Positions 15,071 to 25,008 are shown, counted from the stretch's first letter. The stretch is DNA of 64,000 nt from Paenibacillus plantarum (GCF_013141695.1 NZ_WHNY01000090.1:87823-151822), one strand, 5' to 3'. Numbers and translations are program-made. The notes: generated from the letters alone by a model not told the origin.

Positions 15071-15682
15071 CTACAGCCGCACGCTAACCCTGCGGCCGTC
15101 CAAGCTCACGCGTCCCTCGCGCAGCCACCGCACAACCTGCGGCAGCAGCACGTGCTCAGCCGCGTGGATTCGCTCCGTGAGCGAATCTGCCGTCTCGTGC
15201 TCGTGGATTTCCACGGCACGCTGGGCAATGATCGGGCCGGAGTCCAGCCCGCCATCAACAAAATGCACCGTGACGCCTGTCTGCTTCACGCCATACTCAA
15301 CCGCCTGTTCCACAGCGCGCACGCCGGGGAACGAAGGCAACAAAGATGGATGAATATTAATCATCCGCCCAAAGTAAGGCTCAACCAGCACATTCGTAAT
15401 AATCCGCATGTACCCTGCCATCACCACCAGATCGACCTGGCGATCCTGCAGCTCTTTCAAGATCAGCGTCTCATACGCCTCACGGCTTTCGTACTCTTTC
15501 GGATTAAAAGCAAACACAGGCACTTTCGCTTCCTTGGCGCGCTCAACTACGAATGCTTTTGGGCGGTCACAGACAAGAAGCTCGATGCTAACATCAAGCT
15601 TCCCCTTCTGTACCTGATCCACAATAGCCTGGAAGTTCGAACCGCTGCCTGAAGCCATAACCGCGATGCGATAAGGCTGCAT
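15071..15682 (-). CDS. purN: Phosphoribosylglycinamide formyltransferase (GART)
   Basis: A 203-aa enzyme transferring formyl from 10-formyl-THF to GAR. It shows VMASGSGSNFQAIVDQV, VMAGYMRII, NIHPSLLPSFPG (catalytic Asn and His) and GVTVHFVDGGLDSGPIIAQ (catalytic Asp). Full length. Its ATG overlaps the purM stop (TAATG), indicating translational coupling. The 3' end is GC-rich and runs directly into the 61-bp repeat array. Confidence 0.97.
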   Translation of the reverse strand: MQPYRIAVMASGSGSNFQAIVDQVQKGKLDVSIELLVCDRPKAFVVERAKEAKVPVFAFNPKEYESREAYETLILKELQDRQVDLVVMAGYMRIITNVLVEPYFGRMINIHPSLLPSFPGVRAVEQAVEYGVKQTGVTVHFVDGGLDSGPIIAQRAVEIHEHETADSLTERIHAAEHVLLPQVVRWLREGRVSLDGRRVSVRL

Positions 15683-16722
15683 TACACGTCAGCTCCTTGG
15701 AACGTAACTACACGCTCGCCTTCTGTAACAACACCTAAACGGTAAGCTTTCTCGCCTTGCGCTTCTGCTGCAGCAATCGCTTTCTCTGCATCGTCAGCTG
15801 CTACGATGACAACCATCCCGATTCCCATGTTGAACGTACGGAACATATCATTGTTTGTGATGTTACCTACACGCTGCATCAAAGAGAAAATCGGAAGGAT
15901 CGGCCATGATCCATATTGGATATCCACGTTCACGCCATCAGGCAGAACCCGCGGAATATTTTCGATGAAACCGCCGCCTGTGATATGCGCCATACCTTTG
16001 ATCGCTACGTCTTCCAACATAGCTAGAACTGGCTTCACATACAGCTTCGTTGGCTCAAGCAACACGTTACCAAGCTTGTCGCCAAGCTCTTCTACATGCC
16101 CTTGAAGGGTATATCCGTTATCTTCTAGCAAAAGCTTACGCACAAGCGAGAACCCGTTACTGTGCACACCGCTCGAAGCTAGTCCTAGCACGACATCTCC
16201 AGGACGGATCGTTGTTCCGTCGATGATCTTTTTCTTGTCGACGATTCCAACCGTAAAGCCAGCAATGTCATACTCCCCTTGTGCATACATGCCTGGCATT
16301 TCCGCCGTTTCACCACCGATTAGTGAGCAACCAGATTGCGCACAACCGTCGGCGATCCCTTTAATAATCGCTTCAATTTTCTCTGGAATGACTTTGTCAC
16401 AAGCGAGATAGTCTAGGAAGAACAATGGCTCTGCGCCTTGAACGATAATATCATTCACACACATCGCAACTGCGTCGATCCCAATCGTATCATGCTTATC
16501 CATGGCAAAAGCGATCTTCAGCTTCGTGCCTACGCCGTCCGTACCCGATACGAGTACAGGCTCCTCATACTTGTCTTTGTTCAAGCTGAACAGCCCGCCG
16601 AAGCCACCGAGATCTGTTAACACTTCAGGACGGAATGTCCGTTTAACGTGCTTTTTCATCCGTTCTACTGCTTCGTTCCCCGCCGCGATATCGACGCCAG
16701 CCTTTTTATAAGCATCCGACAC
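15682..16722 (-). CDS. purM: Phosphoribosylformylglycinamidine cyclo-ligase (AIRS)
   Basis: A 346-aa ATP-dependent ring-closing enzyme. Family marks: YKKAGVDIAAGNEAV at the N-terminus, SGTDGVGTKLKIAFAMDKHDTIGIDAVAMCVNDI, GCSLIGGETAEMPGMY, LGLASSGVHSNGFSLVRK and AHITGGGFIENIPRVLP. Full length. It lies 110 bp after purF, a gap containing two small hairpins, and is coupled to purN by a one-base overlap. Confidence 0.97.
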   Translation of the reverse strand: MSDAYKKAGVDIAAGNEAVERMKKHVKRTFRPEVLTDLGGFGGLFSLNKDKYEEPVLVSGTDGVGTKLKIAFAMDKHDTIGIDAVAMCVNDIIVQGAEPLFFLDYLACDKVIPEKIEAIIKGIADGCAQSGCSLIGGETAEMPGMYAQGEYDIAGFTVGIVDKKKIIDGTTIRPGDVVLGLASSGVHSNGFSLVRKLLLEDNGYTLQGHVEELGDKLGNVLLEPTKLYVKPVLAMLEDVAIKGMAHITGGGFIENIPRVLPDGVNVDIQYGSWPILPIFSLMQRVGNITNNDMFRTFNMGIGMVVIVAADDAEKAIAAAEAQGEKAYRLGVVTEGERVVTFQGADV

Positions 16723-16744
16723 TGACCAACACTCCTTAGTTTGT

Positions 16745-16821
16745 CTATATATGGGGGAGGTCGCTAGACCCCCGTTTTCTCTCTTTTACTCTTAGCTGAA
16801 TCCGTGACGTGAAGCCGTCAC
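16745..16821 (-). other. Two small hairpins in the purF-purM gap
   Basis: GTGACG/CGTCAC with a 6-nt loop at 16804-16821, just behind the purF stop, and a GC-rich stem around GGTC-TAGC-GACC near 16754-16771. Neither has a convincing U-tract; possibly mRNA-processing or partial attenuation structures inside the operon. Confidence 0.45.
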
Positions 16822-16832
16822 AGAATCATCTG

Positions 16833-18365
16833 TTAGTCACACGCACAGCCAACCTTCGTCACATCAACGATTTCCGTCGGATAGCTGTTATCGAAACAAG
16901 CTGTACAATATCCGCTTTCTTTGCCTGCGGAACCTTGACCGATTGAATCCAACAAGCCATCCTTCGTTAGAAAATGAAGTGAATCCGCGTTGATCGCCTT
17001 GCGAATCTCTTCGATCGAATTCATCGCCGCGATAAGCTCTTTGCGGTCAGGCGTATCAATCCCGTAGTAACAAGGGTTCATAAAAGGCGGCGAAGAAATC
17101 CGCACATGAACCTCCGTTGCTCCTGCTTCACGAAGCAGGTTGACGATGCGTAAGGACGTTGTCCCACGAACGATGGAGTCATCGATCATGACGACACGCT
17201 TGCCTTCGACCACTTTGCGAACAGCGCTCAGCTTCATTTTAACACCTTGCTCACGAAGCTCTTGGCTTGGAATGATGAACGTACGGCCTGTGTAGCGGTT
17301 CTTGATCAGACCCAGCTCATAAGGAATCCCCGTTTGTTCCGCAAAACCGATCGCAGCTGAAATACTGGAATCCGGCACGCCGGTTACGATATCCGCATCC
17401 ACGAAAGCTTCCATCGCTAGTCGTTTACCCATCCGTTTACGAGCGGAGTGAATATTGACCGTGTCAATGTCGCTGTCTGGACGAGCAAAGTAGATGTATT
17501 CCATCGCACAAATCGCGCGCTTGCTGCCTTCTGCAAAACGTTCCGAACGGAAGCCATCACGATCAATCACGATGATCTCGCCAGGTTGTACATCACGGAA
17601 ATAGGTTGCCCCAACCGCATCAAATGCACAAGTCTCCGACGCGAACAAGTAGGAATCACCGAGACGACCGATCATGAACGGACGTAAGCCGTTGGGATCA
17701 AGGGCAGCAATCAATTTATCTTTGGTGATAATAAGGAAGGCGAATCCGCCGATGACTTGATTCATCGCATCTTTCACTGCATCAACGATATCATCATGCT
17801 CCGAGCGAGCAATCAAATGCGCCATAACTTCGGTATCACTTGTTGTTTGGAAAATGGAACCCTTACGCTCCAGCTCACGCTTGATAATGTTGGCATTATC
17901 AAGGTTTCCGTTCGTCGCAATCGCTAGATCGCCCTCGCGGTATTTGAACACGAGCGGTTGTGCATTCGCCAGTTTGCTTTCACCTGCTGTTGAATAACGA
18001 ACATGAGCGATAGCTGTTGAACCCGTAAGTGGATGCAAATTATCATTTGTAAAAACTTCCTTCGCAAGTCCCATCCCACGGTAATAGTTGAATTTGCCTT
18101 CATCGACTGTACAAATGCCGGCACTTTCCTGTCCACGATGCTGAAGGGCATGCAGCCCGTAATAACATAGGGAGGAAGCGTCGGGATGACCATACACCCC
18201 GAACACCCCGCACTCTTCATTCAGCTTGTCGAACAATCCGCCTTGGCCGCCAATACCTTCGTTGTAATAATCGCCTGTCCAAAGCTCATGCTGCCCATTC
18301 TCAAGTTGTTCAAATGGTGCCACAGGAAGCTTTAGGGCCTTGGATTGTTTCACGCCATTAGACAT
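16833..18365 (-). CDS. purF: Amidophosphoribosyltransferase
   Basis: A 510-aa enzyme for the committed step, making phosphoribosylamine from PRPP and glutamine. The Ntn glutaminase nucleophile is the Cys in NEECGVFGVYGH at residue 52, so a 51-residue propeptide must be removed. B. subtilis PurF has about 11. Further marks: HALQHRGQESAGI, the PRPP loop VMIDDSIVRGTT, and the C-terminal GYCTACFDN and VGCACD cysteines for the 4Fe-4S cluster of Bacillus-type PurF. Start codon overlaps purL by 16 bp. The long propeptide (rich in Trp, Tyr, Gly) is unusual against Bacillus but seems shared by Paenibacillus relatives. Confidence 0.96.
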   Translation of the reverse strand: MSNGVKQSKALKLPVAPFEQLENGQHELWTGDYYNEGIGGQGGLFDKLNEECGVFGVYGHPDASSLCYYGLHALQHRGQESAGICTVDEGKFNYYRGMGLAKEVFTNDNLHPLTGSTAIAHVRYSTAGESKLANAQPLVFKYREGDLAIATNGNLDNANIIKRELERKGSIFQTTSDTEVMAHLIARSEHDDIVDAVKDAMNQVIGGFAFLIITKDKLIAALDPNGLRPFMIGRLGDSYLFASETCAFDAVGATYFRDVQPGEIIVIDRDGFRSERFAEGSKRAICAMEYIYFARPDSDIDTVNIHSARKRMGKRLAMEAFVDADIVTGVPDSSISAAIGFAEQTGIPYELGLIKNRYTGRTFIIPSQELREQGVKMKLSAVRKVVEGKRVVMIDDSIVRGTTSLRIVNLLREAGATEVHVRISSPPFMNPCYYGIDTPDRKELIAAMNSIEEIRKAINADSLHFLTKDGLLDSIGQGSAGKESGYCTACFDNSYPTEIVDVTKVGCACD

Positions 18366-20593
18366 GGAATCGCATCCTTCCAGACTTTCGCCAGCTCGTT
18401 GACAGGAGACTGGAGACGCTGTTCGTCATTGATTTTGATTGTCAAATTCGAGCCTGTTACTTTTCCGATTTCTTGATAAGGTACACCTTGGGAAGCGATC
18501 CAATGCTTAAGGGCATCGGCTTTTTCTGGTGTAGCGCTAAGTACGATACGGGATTGCGTTTCACTGAACAATGCGAAATCTGGACGAAGATCGGACGCTA
18601 CATTAACCTCTGCGCCGATATTTCCGCTGATACAGCTTTCTGCTAGCGCTACAGCCAATCCGCCTTCAGACAAGTCATGCGCAGAAGCAACAAGACCTTC
18701 TTGAATCGCTTTGAGAACTGCGTTTTGCAGGCGTTTCTCAGTAGCCAAGTCCAACTCAGGAGGACGGCCTTCTGTTACACCATGAATTACATATTGGAAC
18801 TCACTGCCGCCGAGCTCAGCTTTCGTCTCGCCTAGCAGGATAATGATGTCGCCTTCGTTTTTGAAGTTTTGTGTCGTGATGTGGTCGATGTCATGAACAA
18901 GACCAACCATTCCGATAACCGGAGTTGGGTAGATTGCCCCTTTGGAGTTCTCGTTATAAAGCGAGACGTTACCGCCGATAACCGGCGTATCCAAGAAGCG
19001 GCAAGCTTCTGCCATACCGTCTGTGGATTTCTCCAACTGCCAGAAGATTTCCGGCTTGTCAGGGGAACCAAAGTTCAGGTTGTCCGTCACAGCAAGAGGC
19101 TCAGCGCCGGAACAAACTACGTTACGTGCTGCTTCGGAAACCGCGATACGTCCGCCCACTTCCGGATCCAGGTACACGTAGCGTCCGTTACAATCCGTTG
19201 TCATCGCAAGACCTTTGCGCGTGCCGCGGATGGTTACTACTGCTGCGTCTGAACCTGGACGCACAGCTGTTTCTGTACGAACCATGTAGTCATACTGGTT
19301 GTAAACCCATTCTTTGCTCGCTACCGTCGGGGACGCGAGTACGGATTTCAGCGCTTCCGTCAACTTCGTTACCTCTGGGTAACGTGTTGTATCGATCGCT
19401 GCGCTTGCTTCGTAATAAGCCGGCACTTTGCTTGGCTTATTGTAAACCGGGCACTCGTCAACGAGTGCGCCAACAGGCATGTTCGCCACGACTTCACCGT
19501 GGTGAATTAGCTTCAAGAAACCGTCGTCAGTAACCTTACCGACTTTCGCGCAGTGCAAGCCCCAACGTTCGAAGATGCCTTTCGCTTGCGCTTCATCCTT
19601 CGGCTCAACAACGAAAAGCATACGCTCTTGGGACTCCGACAACATCATTTCATATGCTGTCATGCCTTCTTCGCGTTGTGGAACTTCATCCAGGTACAGC
19701 TCCATGCCGTTACCTGCTTTACTTGCCATCTCAGCGCTGGAACATGTTAGTCCGGCTGCGCCCATATCTTGAATTCCTAGCACGATGCCGGAATCGATTA
19801 ACTCTAAACAAGCTTCTAGAACTAGCTTTTCCATGAACGGATCGCCAACTTGTACCGCTGGGCGCTTCGCTTCGGATTCAGCTGTCAATTCCTCGGATGC
19901 AAAAGTCGCACCGTGGATACCGTCGCGGCCTGTTGCTGGGCCTACGTAGAACACTGGGTTGCCTACACCTTTGGCAACACCGCGTTGAATCATGTCGTGG
20001 TCAATCAGACCCACGCACATGGCGTTAACGAGCGGGTTCCCCTCGTAGCTCTCGTCGAACATCACTTCGCCGCCAACTGTCGGGATCCCGATACAGTTAC
20101 CGTATCCAGCGATACCGGAGACAACGTTCTCGAACAAGTACTTCACGCGATCGTTTTCCAATTTACCGAAACGCAAGGAGTTCAATAACGCCACTGGGCG
20201 TGCGCCCATGGAGAAAATATCACGAATAATACCGCCCACGCCTGTCGCCGCGCCTTGGTAAGGCTCGATTGCGGAGGGGTGGTTATGACTTTCAATTTTG
20301 AAAACAACCGCTTGGTTGTCCCCGATATCTACAATCCCTGCACCTTCACCAGGTCCCATCAGAACGCGAGGTCCTGTAACTGGGAATTTGCGAAGAACAG
20401 GTTTGGAATTTTTGTAAGAACAATGCTCGGACCACATTACGCTGAATACGCCGATTTCTACGTAGTTTGGAGTACGTCCAAGGAAACCGCAAATCTTAGC
20501 AAACTCCTCGTCGGTTACACCCATTTGCTTATAAATCTTCTGTTCCGCGATTTGTTCCGGGGATGGTTCCTTAGCGGATAGCTGCTGCGTCAT
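18350..20593 (-). CDS. purL: Phosphoribosylformylglycinamidine synthase, large subunit PurL
   Basis: A 747-aa small-type PurL, which needs PurQ and PurS. Motifs: MWSEHCSYKNSK, FKIESHNHPSAIEPYQGAATGVGGIIRD, YGNCIGIPTVGGE, GIQDMGAAGLTCSSAEMASKAGNG, and DNLNFGSPDKPEIFWQL. The start MTQQLS was taken because GGAGGG lies 7 nt ahead; an upstream GTG would include the Shine-Dalgarno. Overlaps purQ by 23 bp and purF by 16 bp, consistent with coupled synthesis of the complex. Confidence 0.97.
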   Translation of the reverse strand: MTQQLSAKEPSPEQIAEQKIYKQMGVTDEEFAKICGFLGRTPNYVEIGVFSVMWSEHCSYKNSKPVLRKFPVTGPRVLMGPGEGAGIVDIGDNQAVVFKIESHNHPSAIEPYQGAATGVGGIIRDIFSMGARPVALLNSLRFGKLENDRVKYLFENVVSGIAGYGNCIGIPTVGGEVMFDESYEGNPLVNAMCVGLIDHDMIQRGVAKGVGNPVFYVGPATGRDGIHGATFASEELTAESEAKRPAVQVGDPFMEKLVLEACLELIDSGIVLGIQDMGAAGLTCSSAEMASKAGNGMELYLDEVPQREEGMTAYEMMLSESQERMLFVVEPKDEAQAKGIFERWGLHCAKVGKVTDDGFLKLIHHGEVVANMPVGALVDECPVYNKPSKVPAYYEASAAIDTTRYPEVTKLTEALKSVLASPTVASKEWVYNQYDYMVRTETAVRPGSDAAVVTIRGTRKGLAMTTDCNGRYVYLDPEVGGRIAVSEAARNVVCSGAEPLAVTDNLNFGSPDKPEIFWQLEKSTDGMAEACRFLDTPVIGGNVSLYNENSKGAIYPTPVIGMVGLVHDIDHITTQNFKNEGDIIILLGETKAELGGSEFQYVIHGVTEGRPPELDLATEKRLQNAVLKAIQEGLVASAHDLSEGGLAVALAESCISGNIGAEVNVASDLRPDFALFSETQSRIVLSATPEKADALKHWIASQGVPYQEIGKVTGSNLTIKINDEQRLQSPVNELAKVWKDAIPCLMA

Positions 20594-21266
20594 GTTTTTC
20601 CCTCCAAGCACTTAGAATTGATGTGAACATTTTCTTACCGTCTGCGGAGCCTAGAATCTCATGAATGGCACGCTCTGGATGGGGCATCATACCCACGACA
20701 TTCCCTGCTTTGTTGCTGATACCTGCGATATCGTCAAGTGATCCGTTCGGGTTGTTGCCCGCTTCATAACGGAACACGATTTGGTTGTTTTCTTGCAGTT
20801 CTTGGAGCGTAGCTTCGTCGCAATAGTAGTTGCCTTCACCGTGTGCGATCGGAATGTTGATTAATTCACCTTCGGCATAATCACGCGTGAACGCCGTTGT
20901 GTTGTTCTCAACTTTCAGAACCGCTTGATGACAGCGGAATTTCATGCCGTTATTGCGCAGCAATGCGCCTGGCAGCAAACGAGCTTCCGTCAACACTTGG
21001 AATCCGTTACAAATACCTAGAATGTATTTGCCTTCTTCCGCAGCTTTCACGACAGCTTTCATCACGTTCGTAAACTGAGCAATCGCTCCACAACGCAGGT
21101 AATCCCCGTAAGAGAATCCTCCTGGTACTAGGATACAATCGTATTTGGACAAGTCGCCGTCCGTATGCCATACATAGTCAACAGGTTGACCAATCGTGTC
21201 TTCAATCGCTTTGTACAAGTCGATATCGCAATTCGATCCCGGGAACACAAGAACCGCAAAATTCAT
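20571..21266 (-). CDS. purQ: Phosphoribosylformylglycinamidine synthase, glutaminase subunit PurQ
   Basis: A 231-aa class I glutamine amidotransferase supplying ammonia to PurL. The triad is visible: nucleophile Cys in GKYILGICNGFQVL, and His/Glu in GMMPHPERAIHE. AVLVFPGSNCDIDLYKAI at the N-terminus and PIAHGEGNYY are family marks. Follows purS by 32 bp and overlaps purL. Confidence 0.97.
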   Translation of the reverse strand: MNFAVLVFPGSNCDIDLYKAIEDTIGQPVDYVWHTDGDLSKYDCILVPGGFSYGDYLRCGAIAQFTNVMKAVVKAAEEGKYILGICNGFQVLTEARLLPGALLRNNGMKFRCHQAVLKVENNTTAFTRDYAEGELINIPIAHGEGNYYCDEATLQELQENNQIVFRYEAGNNPNGSLDDIAGISNKAGNVVGMMPHPERAIHEILGSADGKKMFTSILSAWREKHDAAAIR

Positions 21267-21298
21267 GACGTTTTCCTCCTCCGATTAACTTGTGTCTA

Positions 21299-21538
21299 TT
21301 ACACCAATTCGTAGCGGTAGTCTTCGATAACTGTGTTCGCAAGCAACTTCTCGCACATTGCTTTCACGCGTGTTTCTGCTTCAGCTCTGTCTGTTGTACC
21401 AAGTTCAAGCTCCAAGTATTTACCTATGCGCACTTTGCCAACTTCTTCGAAGCCCATGGAGTGAAGTGCTCCTTGTACTGCCGTTCCTTGCACGTCCAAT
21501 ACGTTCTGCTTAATTGTTACATAAACTGTTGCTTTCAT
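21299..21538 (-). CDS. purS: Phosphoribosylformylglycinamidine synthase subunit PurS
   Basis: A 79-aa subunit bridging PurQ and PurL, essential for the ammonia channel in Bacillus-type complexes. It reads MKATVYVTIKQNVLDVQGTAV, then GFEEVGKVRIGKYLELEL and MCEKLLANTVIEDYRYELV. The start MKATV has GAGGAG ahead; a longer open frame reaches back into purC and is not the true start. Confidence 0.95.
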   Translation of the reverse strand: MKATVYVTIKQNVLDVQGTAVQGALHSMGFEEVGKVRIGKYLELELGTTDRAEAETRVKAMCEKLLANTVIEDYRYELV

Positions 21539-21563
21539 CGTGAAATCGCTCCTCAGCGTTATT

Positions 21564-22469
21564 TTAGTCAACCAAGCGGTGCAAAATTTCTTTATATCGG
21601 TTCGAAGTCTCTTCCACAACAGCTGCTGGAAGCTCGTCCGGTTCACTGTTTTTATCCCAACCTGATCCCGCTAAATACGTGCGGACAGGCTCTTTGTCCA
21701 TGGAATCGATCTCGATATCCAAGGCATATTTCTCTTGTGACCAATAACGGGAAGAATCCGGCGTAAAGATCTCATCAATAATAATAAGTTCACCCGCATA
21801 AAAACCGAATTCAAACTTCGTATCGGCCAAAATAATGCCTTTTTGCTCGCACATGCTATGCGCCAGTGTGTACAGCATGATACTGCGCTCTTGCAAGGCA
21901 TATGTCAGGTCTTCACCAACAAGCTCGATCATTTGTTCAATGGAAATGTCCTCATCGTGACCCACATCATTTTTCGCCGCAGGTGTGAAAATCGGATCGT
22001 TCAAACGCTCGTTCTTGCGCAAGCCTTCAGGCAATTTGCGGCCATTGATTTCGCCAGTACTTGCGTACTGTCTCCAGCCATTCCCTGTAATGTAGCCACG
22101 TACCACGCACTCGATGGAGATGCGCTCTGCCTTTTTCGCCACGATGATACGCTCTTTCAGAAGCTCTCGATCCGCAGCACTTGGAATAATGGCATGAAGC
22201 TTCTCAACATCCGTGTGGATGATGTGATTGTTCATATAACCGCTAGTAATGCCAAACCAGTACTTGCTCAAAGCATTAAGCACATACCCTTTATCTGGAA
22301 CGCCAGGCTTCAAGATGTAATCAAAAGCCGAAATCCGATCCGTTACCACGATCAAAAAGCTATCGCCAAGATCATACAGCTCACGTACTTTGCCTTTGTG
22401 CACGAGAGGTGCATTAATCATTTCCTCAGCTGTATCTACGATCACGCTTGTGTTTGCCACGAATTCCAC
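21564..22469 (-). CDS. purC: SAICAR synthase
   Basis: A 301-aa ATP-dependent ligase adding aspartate to CAIR. Motifs: VHKGKVRELYDLGDSFLIVVTDRISAFD, ECVVRGYITGNGW, GIILADTKFEFGF and IIIDEIFTPDSSRYW. It is of the longer (about 300 aa) type rather than the roughly 240-aa B. subtilis form, so it probably belongs to the yeast-like subgroup. Lies between purB and purS, gaps 45 and 25 bp. Confidence 0.95.
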   Translation of the reverse strand: MEFVANTSVIVDTAEEMINAPLVHKGKVRELYDLGDSFLIVVTDRISAFDYILKPGVPDKGYVLNALSKYWFGITSGYMNNHIIHTDVEKLHAIIPSAADRELLKERIIVAKKAERISIECVVRGYITGNGWRQYASTGEINGRKLPEGLRKNERLNDPIFTPAAKNDVGHDEDISIEQMIELVGEDLTYALQERSIMLYTLAHSMCEQKGIILADTKFEFGFYAGELIIIDEIFTPDSSRYWSQEKYALDIEIDSMDKEPVRTYLAGSGWDKNSEPDELPAAVVEETSNRYKEILHRLVD

Positions 22470-22514
22470 ACCCTTTCCCCTTCACAATCTATCTGTTCAT
22501 TCACTCACTATCTT

Positions 22515-23810
22515 CTACTTCAAACCAAGACGATCAAAGATCGTGCTTACATGTTTCAAATGCCAGCTCGGATCGAAGCAATCTGCGATTTCTTCTGGAC
22601 TTAATACTTCTGTGATTACCGATGCATTCTCAACGATTTCGCGGAAGGAGCGTTGCTCTTCCCATGCTTGCATCGCTCTCGGCTGTACCGTATCGTACGC
22701 TTGCTCACGAGCAAAACCTTTGTCGATCAGCTTTGTCATCACGCGGCCGGAGAAAGGAACATCGTACGTGCTGCGCATGTTGCGTTTCATGTTCTCTGGG
22801 AACACCGTTAGGTTCTTGATGATGTTGCCAAGACGGTTCAACATGTAGTTCAACAATTGCGTCGCATCTGGCAAAATAATACGTTCAACCGAGGAGTGCG
22901 AAATGTCGCGTTCATGCCAAAGCGTTACGTTCTCGTAAGCGGACACCATGTGTCCACGAATCACGCGGGATAGACCGGAAATGCTCTCGCAACCGATTGG
23001 GTTACGTTTGTGCGGCATTGCGGAGGAACCTTTTTGACCCTTAGCAAACGGCTCTTCAACTTCGCGGAACTCACTCTTCTGAAGTGCACGAATTTCCGTT
23101 GCAAATTTGTCTAGGGATGTTGCTACCAATGCTAATGTCGCCATGTATTCAGCGTGACGGTCACGTTGCAATGTTTGTGTGGAGATTGGAGCTGCTTTCG
23201 TACCTAACTTGCCGCAAACATATTCTTCAACGAAAGGATCGATGTTCGCATAGGTACCAACTGCTCCTGAGATTTTACCGAATTGCACGCCATCAGCTGC
23301 AAAGCGGAAACGCTCCAGGTTACGCTTCATTTCCTCGTACCATAGTGCCATTTTCAAACCAAACGTCGTTGGCTCTGCGTGAACACCATGCGTTCTGCCC
23401 ATCATCGCTGTATCTCTGTGTTCGATCGCTTTATTGCGAAGGATTTCGATGAAGTTCTGGATGTCTTTGTCCAAAATTTCGTTCGCTTGGCGCAATAAGT
23501 AACCAAGTGCTGTATCCACAACGTCTGTGGACGTTAAGCCGTAGTGAACCCATTTGCGCTCAGGCCCTAATGTCTCGGAAACCGCTCTTGTGAAGGCGAT
23601 CACGTCATGGCGCGTCTCTTGCTCGATTTCATAAATACGATCGATGTTGAAGCTTGCTTTCTCACGCAATACCTTAACATCTTCTTTAGGAATGACACCT
23701 AGTTCTGACCAAGCTTCGCAAGAAAGAATTTCAACTTCCAGCCAAGCGTTAAATTTATTTTCTTCTGTCCAAATGCGTGCCATTTCGGGGCGTGTATAAC
23801 GTTCAATCAT
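22515..23810 (-). CDS. purB: Adenylosuccinate lyase
   Basis: A 431-aa fumarase/aspartase-superfamily enzyme acting twice in AMP synthesis (SAICAR and adenylosuccinate). Marks: MIERYTRPEMARIWTEENKF, MMGRTHGVHAEPTTFG and the signature GSSAMPHKRNPIGCESISGLSR. The start MIERY is preferred since GGAGGAA lies before it; an upstream TTG covers that box. Full length. Confidence 0.97.
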   Translation of the reverse strand: MIERYTRPEMARIWTEENKFNAWLEVEILSCEAWSELGVIPKEDVKVLREKASFNIDRIYEIEQETRHDVIAFTRAVSETLGPERKWVHYGLTSTDVVDTALGYLLRQANEILDKDIQNFIEILRNKAIEHRDTAMMGRTHGVHAEPTTFGLKMALWYEEMKRNLERFRFAADGVQFGKISGAVGTYANIDPFVEEYVCGKLGTKAAPISTQTLQRDRHAEYMATLALVATSLDKFATEIRALQKSEFREVEEPFAKGQKGSSAMPHKRNPIGCESISGLSRVIRGHMVSAYENVTLWHERDISHSSVERIILPDATQLLNYMLNRLGNIIKNLTVFPENMKRNMRSTYDVPFSGRVMTKLIDKGFAREQAYDTVQPRAMQAWEEQRSFREIVENASVITEVLSPEEIADCFDPSWHLKHVSTIFDRLGLK

Positions 23811-23835
23811 TTTCCGTTCCTCCAATGAGTTTCAT

Positions 23836-25008
23836 TTACTTACTTTCCCAAATGCCTGTCTGTTCTATCCAAGTCAATGCTTTCTCAACATCGTCTGTTA
23901 AAAGGTTGATATGACCCATCTTGCGTTTCTCTTTCGCTTCCTTCTTGCCGTACAAATGAAGCTTGGCAGAGACGCCTAGTTGTTCATTCTCCAAGAAGCC
24001 TGGCTCAGCAAGATGATCATGAAGGGGAGCTATGTGCTCACCAAGCAAATTGACCATGACCACTGGTGTTATTAGTTCCGTTGAACCAAGAGGCAAGTTG
24101 CAAATCGCGCGTACGTGCTGCTCGAACTGTGAGGTCCGGCAAGCTTCCATCGTGTAATGCCCGGAATTATGCGGGCGTGGCGCAAGCTCATTCACATATA
24201 GCCCGCCATCCTTCGTTAGGAATAACTCAACCGCAATGAGCCCGATGACACCGAGCGACTCTGCGATGCGAATCGCGAGTTCTTCGGCTGCCTTCTGCAC
24301 GGGCACAGGAATACGTGCCGGCACGATGGATTCGTGCAGAATATTATGTACATGTATATTTTCAGCAGCAGGAAATGCCTTTACCTCGCCGCGTGGACTT
24401 CTAGCTGCAATAACGGATAATTCCTTGTCAAAATGAATGAATTGTTCGAGAACCAGCTCGGTTTTGGCGCGGCTTAACGTTTCATAAGCTTCGGCGACTT
24501 CATCTAAAGAGCGAAGCACCCACTGCCCTTTCCCGTCATAACCGCCGGTAGCTGTTTTGAGTACGCATGGCGTACCGAATCGCTCGGCTGCTTCCCGCAG
24601 CTCCGCCTCGCTCGTGATCTCCGCATAAGGCGCTACTGGAACGCCTGCTGCTTCAATCGCTCTTTTCTCGCGAAGACGGTGCTGGGTCGTGTATAAAAGA
24701 TGACTGCCTTGTGGAACATAGGACTCTTCCATCAAGATGTTGGTGACGTGTGCGTCGACGTTTTCGAATTCGTACGTGATCACGTCCGATCGTGCGGCAA
24801 GCCTTCTTGCTGCCTCCACGTCGTCGAAATTCGCTTGAATCTGATCCGCGACTTGGCCGCAAGGTGCGTCCTCTGTCGGATCGAGCGTTACGAAGCGATA
24901 CCCCATGTTGCGTCCGGCTAGCGTAAGCATGCGCCCTAATTGCCCGCCGCCAAGGATCCCGATTGTGCCTCCTGGCTGGATCACCTTACCGCTGGAAGTG
25001 TCACTCAT
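23836..25008 (-). CDS. purK: N5-carboxyaminoimidazole ribonucleotide synthase
   Basis: A 390-aa ATP-grasp enzyme that makes N5-CAIR from AIR, bicarbonate and ATP. Seen: TIGILGGGQLGRMLTLAGRNMG, VLKTATGGYDGKGQWVL, VLEQFIHFDKELSVIAAR and NELAPRPHNSGHYTMEACRTSQFEQH. Overlaps purE by 4 bp (ATGA), indicating coupling, and precedes purB by 25 bp. Confidence 0.97.
   Translation of the reverse strand: MSDTSSGKVIQPGGTIGILGGGQLGRMLTLAGRNMGYRFVTLDPTEDAPCGQVADQIQANFDDVEAARRLAARSDVITYEFENVDAHVTNILMEESYVPQGSHLLYTTQHRLREKRAIEAAGVPVAPYAEITSEAELREAAERFGTPCVLKTATGGYDGKGQWVLRSLDEVAEAYETLSRAKTELVLEQFIHFDKELSVIAARSPRGEVKAFPAAENIHVHNILHESIVPARIPVPVQKAAEELAIRIAESLGVIGLIAVELFLTKDGGLYVNELAPRPHNSGHYTMEACRTSQFEQHVRAICNLPLGSTELITPVVMVNLLGEHIAPLHDHLAEPGFLENEQLGVSAKLHLYGKKEAKEKRKMGHINLLTDDVEKALTWIEQTGIWESK

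Noticed and set aside
21539..21646. 36-residue N-terminal extension of purS
   Set aside because: It overlaps the end of purC and lacks a Shine-Dalgarno; MKATV behind GAGGAG matches PurS.
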